Shown here: in pieces, positions 5,257 through 7,076 of the stretch
How positions within the stretch are numbered: position 1 is the first letter of the stretch
Layout of the letters: each line of letters begins with the position of its first letter
Assembly (NCBI GenBank): GCA_028065725.1
Contig: JAPTVL010000084.1
Span: 1-7,076, forward strand
Length of the DNA stretch: 7,076 nucleotides
Source of the DNA: Betaproteobacteria bacterium
GTDB lineage: Bacteria > Pseudomonadota > Gammaproteobacteria > Burkholderiales > Rhodocyclaceae
Direction: 5' to 3'
The notes under the pieces: generated by a model
Told to the model about the DNA's origin: nothing
Seen by the model: the letters and a program-made list of their open reading frames with translations, nothing else
Databases searched by the model: none
Position numbers and translations under genes: made by a program

Positions 5257-6213
5257 CTAGCGTCCAAAGTGCAGCGATACGTATTCGAGCAGCGCCTGTT
5301 CATCCCCGGCATCAAAGAGCGCGGCTAGTTGCACCCTTTCCCTCTCCACCGCTACCAAGTCTTTAACAAGCCGGCGAATGTCCCTTTTCTCGACATGTTC
5401 GCCAAACACAGCTGCGGCAGCGTGCGTCAAAAATGCCACGCGACGCTCCCTAACCGCCGAATAGGCCAGTGCATCGAACAGAGCGCGAAGATATTTCGCA
5501 CGTGCGTTGTGCCGGTCCGCTTTCGGTGTCGGAAGGACTTCGATGCTCGCGGCCATGGCTTTCAAAAGAAAATCGGCATCGGGAACGCGCTCACCCGGCG
5601 GGGTGGTCATTGCTGCCATCAAGCCGCAAGTGCCAGCCTCTTCGGTGTCTTTACCTGCTTGCAGCGCTTCCTTCCGTGCCAAAGCGCTACGCGCCCAGCG
5701 TTGCAGGCGTTGCGTTTGCACGAACTCTGTAACGGCGTCCTTGAACTTGCGGATCGACGGATCGCCTAGCAGGGCTTCCAGTTCAAGCGAATCGTCTACC
5801 AGCGCAGCCACGTGGGTGCGGGCTTCATGCAGCGCCTTGATTGCCCCTTTGCGGTGCTGCTTGAAAGCGCGCGTGCGGTCGCGCTTCCTTTCGCGTGCGA
5901 GTTCAGTCATGACGTCTTTAATGGCATGCCCGCAACTCAAGGTCCACTCAATCCCGCTTTGCTTGTCCGTGATCAGCTTCTTCATGTAGGGCCGCGTACG
6001 ATCGTCGATAACGAGTGCGCACGTCGCCCATGTATGCAGTGCGCTGAACTGGTCCAGGGGACGCCTCCACGACACGCTCTGTGATGCTCGGAAGGCCTCG
6101 TAGAAAGTCGTCGCCGCAAACATGGGCGGTGCGAGTGCGGGTGCATACGCCTCGCACCATTCTGCGAGCGGGCCTCTAACCTCATCAAACCAGTCATTGG
6201 CCGTGGCTCTCAT
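5257..6213 (-). CDS. Unrecognised 318-residue helical protein, possible island cargo
   Basis: I do not recognise this family. The protein is soluble, without signal peptide or membrane segment. It has an aromatic N-terminal half (WFDEVRGPLAEWCEAY at 8-23, and SALHTWATCALVIDD near 57-71). A strongly charged stretch follows (RERKRDRTRAFKQHRKG at 107-123), then long predicted helices, including RRLVKDLVAVERERVQLAAL at 280-299. No nuclease, ATPase or other catalytic motif stands out. The start at 6213 has GAGGAAGG upstream at good spacing; an out-of-frame ATG just before it gives only MR. Hand-counted lines inside the gene give 52-58% GC, well below the neighbouring replication-like gene. It is isolated by about 90-110 bp on both sides. 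A defence or accessory role is possible but not shown. Confidence 0.72.
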   Translation of the reverse strand: MRATANDWFDEVRGPLAEWCEAYAPALAPPMFAATTFYEAFRASQSVSWRRPLDQFSALHTWATCALVIDDRTRPYMKKLITDKQSGIEWTLSCGHAIKDVMTELARERKRDRTRAFKQHRKGAIKALHEARTHVAALVDDSLELEALLGDPSIRKFKDAVTEFVQTQRLQRWARSALARKEALQAGKDTEEAGTCGLMAAMTTPPGERVPDADFLLKAMAASIEVLPTPKADRHNARAKYLRALFDALAYSAVRERRVAFLTHAAAAVFGEHVEKRDIRRLVKDLVAVERERVQLAALFDAGDEQALLEYVSLHFGR

Positions 6214-6242
6214 CGCATGCCTTCCTCGCGTCCTTCAGAGGA

Positions 6243-6299
6243 TCGCCACGGCAGCCGGTGAAGGTGGCCGGTGTTCGGGGATCAGCCTAGCCGTGGCGA
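6243..6299. repeat. Perfect 10-bp inverted repeat between the antitoxin and the next gene
   Basis: TCGCCACGGC at 6243-6252 and GCCGTGGCGA at 6290-6299 are perfect arms enclosing 37 bp. Inside are two direct copies of GCCGGTG (6254-6260 and 6267-6273). It fills most of the gap after the antitoxin stop. In RNA it would close a large stem-loop that could stabilise the toxin-antitoxin message or slow transcription into the next gene. No T-run follows, so I do not call it an intrinsic terminator. Confidence 0.4.
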
Positions 6300-6306
6300 A
6301 ACGGAA

Positions 6307-6654
6307 TCAGGCGAGCGCATGCGTCTTGGCTCGCGCCGGTTTGCGTGGTGTCGTGGCCACCGTGAGCCGCAGGCCGAAAGCGCCCAGGATCGCGCCTAGC
6401 GTGTCCAGGCGCGGGTTGCCCTTGTCGGACAGTGTGCGGTAGAGCGTTTCGCGGCTCAGGCCCGTGCGGCGCGCAAGCTCGGCCATGCCCAGCACGTCGG
6501 CGGCGGTGCGCAGCGCAATGGGCAACGCGTGATGGTCGCCATTGGCCACGGCTTCGGCGAGGAAGCCGGCCAGGTCATCCGCGCGCAGAAACTGCGCCGC
6601 GTCGAAAGGGACGCTAGCGGCGGGCTTGGTAGTCTTTCCAGTAGTCGCGTGCAT
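6307..6654 (-). CDS. Type II antitoxin, helix-turn-helix addiction-module antidote (HI1420 type)
   Basis: A 115-residue antitoxin expected to bind and neutralise the upstream toxin and to repress their shared promoter. Residues 17-50, FDAAQFLRADDLAGFLAEAV onward, match the usual start of this family. The helix-turn-helix is at about 56-76 (GMAELARRTGLSRETLYRTL), followed by GNPRLDTLGAILGAFGLRL. The start at 6654 has AAGGA about 9 nt upstream and is the only suitable start before the conserved domain; a longer open frame to 6903 is only overlap with the toxin gene. The first 41 bp overlap the end of the toxin gene in another frame. The order, toxin first, is typical of HigBA and HI1419/HI1420-type pairs. 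The basic tail PRKPARAK may contact DNA. Confidence 0.88.
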   Translation of the reverse strand: MHATTGKTTKPAASVPFDAAQFLRADDLAGFLAEAVANGDHHALPIALRTAADVLGMAELARRTGLSRETLYRTLSDKGNPRLDTLGAILGAFGLRLTVATTPRKPARAKTHALA

Positions 6655-6940
6655 GTTCGATGTCCTTCGATTGCGTGCGCTTGTCGCCCGCGCACAACAG
6701 CAACACCAGCGCCGCACCATCCTGCCCGCAATAGACGCGGTAGCCCGGCCCGGTGTCGATCCGCAGCTCGAACAGCCCGGCGCCCAGCGCCTTCCAGTCG
6801 CCGCGATTGCCGGCCTGCATGCGCACGATGCGCGCCAGGATGGCTTGCAGCGCGCGGCGGTCACGCAAGCCAGCCAACCATTCGGCGAACGGGCTACGTC
6901 CATCGGCGGTTTGATACTGGCGGACCTCGACCGTTGTCAT
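6614..6940 (-). CDS. Type II toxin, RelE/ParE superfamily (HI1419/HigB type)
   Basis: A 108-residue toxin. The family is mostly ribosome-dependent mRNA endonucleases that halt translation when the antitoxin is lost. The conserved core is visible: FAEWLAGL (18-25), GLFELRIDTGPGYRVYCG (55-72), LLLCAGDKRTQSKDI (80-94) and ARDYWKDY (97-104). The arginines of ELR and YRVY and the lysine of GDKRTQSKDI are likely functional residues. Length is normal for the family. The start at 6940 is the only ATG fitting the family N-terminus, though its ribosome site is weak. It begins 13 bp after the integrase stop and overlaps the antitoxin by 41 bp. The pair probably stabilises the island against loss after excision. 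Confidence 0.9.
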   Translation of the reverse strand: MTTVEVRQYQTADGRSPFAEWLAGLRDRRALQAILARIVRMQAGNRGDWKALGAGLFELRIDTGPGYRVYCGQDGAALVLLLCAGDKRTQSKDIEHARDYWKDYQARR

Positions 6941-6941
6941 T

Positions 6942-6957
6942 GTAGCTTAAAAACTAC
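6942..6957. promoter_or_regulatory. Imperfect palindrome at the toxin-antitoxin promoter, candidate operator
   Basis: GTAGCTTAAAAACTAC has GTAG and CTAC outer arms and an A/T-rich centre, six of eight positions symmetric. It lies directly before the toxin start at 6940 and covers the integrase stop codon (6954-6956). GTAG-(A/T-rich)-CTAC is the kind of site bound by antitoxins of this type for autorepression. The assignment rests on position and symmetry only. Confidence 0.5.
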
Positions 6958-7076
6958 GGTGCTGGTTTGCGGCGGATCGGCACCACGTCCGCGCCCTTGC
7001 GCAGCGTGTCGAGATAGTCGGCCCAGCGCTGCATCATGGCCTTGCGTTCCTTCAGGAACTTGGTGCGGTTGTAGCT
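6954..7076 (-). CDS. Tyrosine-type site-specific integrase, C-terminal end (partial)
   Basis: The last 40 codons of a gene entering from the right edge, ending with TAG at 6954-6956. The tail contains SYNRTKFLKERKAMMQRWAD, then YLDTLRKGADVVPIRRKPAP. The pattern YNR-x-x-FL-x-ER-x-x-MMQ-x-WADYLD is the usual end of phage-type tyrosine integrases of genomic islands (P4-like, with an N-terminal DUF4102-type arm-binding domain). The catalytic tyrosine and the rest lie outside the window, so activity cannot be judged. Such integrases usually lie beside one attachment site, which would be beyond the right edge. The toxin gene starts 13 bp downstream and may be partly co-transcribed. Confidence 0.85.
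   Translation of the reverse strand, partial: SYNRTKFLKERKAMMQRWADYLDTLRKGADVVPIRRKPAP

Noticed and set aside
1..7076. CRISPR array, insertion sequence or rRNA/tRNA gene
   Set aside because: I saw no regularly spaced identical repeats with unique spacers, no transposase sequence and no structural RNA signature on either strand.

Overview
The window reads as most of a compact integrative genomic island from a GC-rich proteobacterium. A beta- or gammaproteobacterium (Burkholderiales, Xanthomonadaceae or Pseudomonas type) fits best, judged from the strong G/C preference at third codon positions and from the protein families present; no ribosomal RNA or tRNA gene is visible to fix the genus. Every gene I accept is on the minus strand, so the order of transcription runs from the right edge to the left.

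In that order: (1) the last 40 codons of a tyrosine integrase enter from the right edge (6954-7076). (2) 13 bp downstream is a RelE/ParE-type toxin and its helix-turn-helix antitoxin, overlapping by 41 bp, with a palindromic candidate operator lying over the integrase stop codon. (3) A 318-codon gene of unknown function and clearly lower GC follows (5257-6213). (4) An AlpA-like excisionase/regulator (4898-5143) lies 27 bp before a winged-helix, replication-initiator-like gene (4349-4870). The 3' end of that gene carries an array of GACACG/CGTGTC dyads followed by a short A/T-only patch, like an iteron origin. (5) Two small island-type genes follow with ATGA stop/start overlaps (3794-4219 and 3195-3797). 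(6) The cargo is a 920-codon MmeI-family (type IIL) fused restriction-methyltransferase with intact nuclease, methylation and cofactor motifs (327-3092). (7) The last 326 bp hold no convincing gene. They contain a tandem TACCCCC repeat, a perfect match to the IHF consensus and a strong hairpin, and may be the far attachment end of the island.

Together this is an integration/excision module (integrase plus AlpA), a maintenance module (toxin-antitoxin), a probable replication module, and a single-protein restriction-modification cargo. The most interesting points are the phased dyad array with its frame-shifted gene tail, the low-GC target-recognition segment inside the MmeI-like enzyme, and the unrecognised low-GC 318-codon gene.
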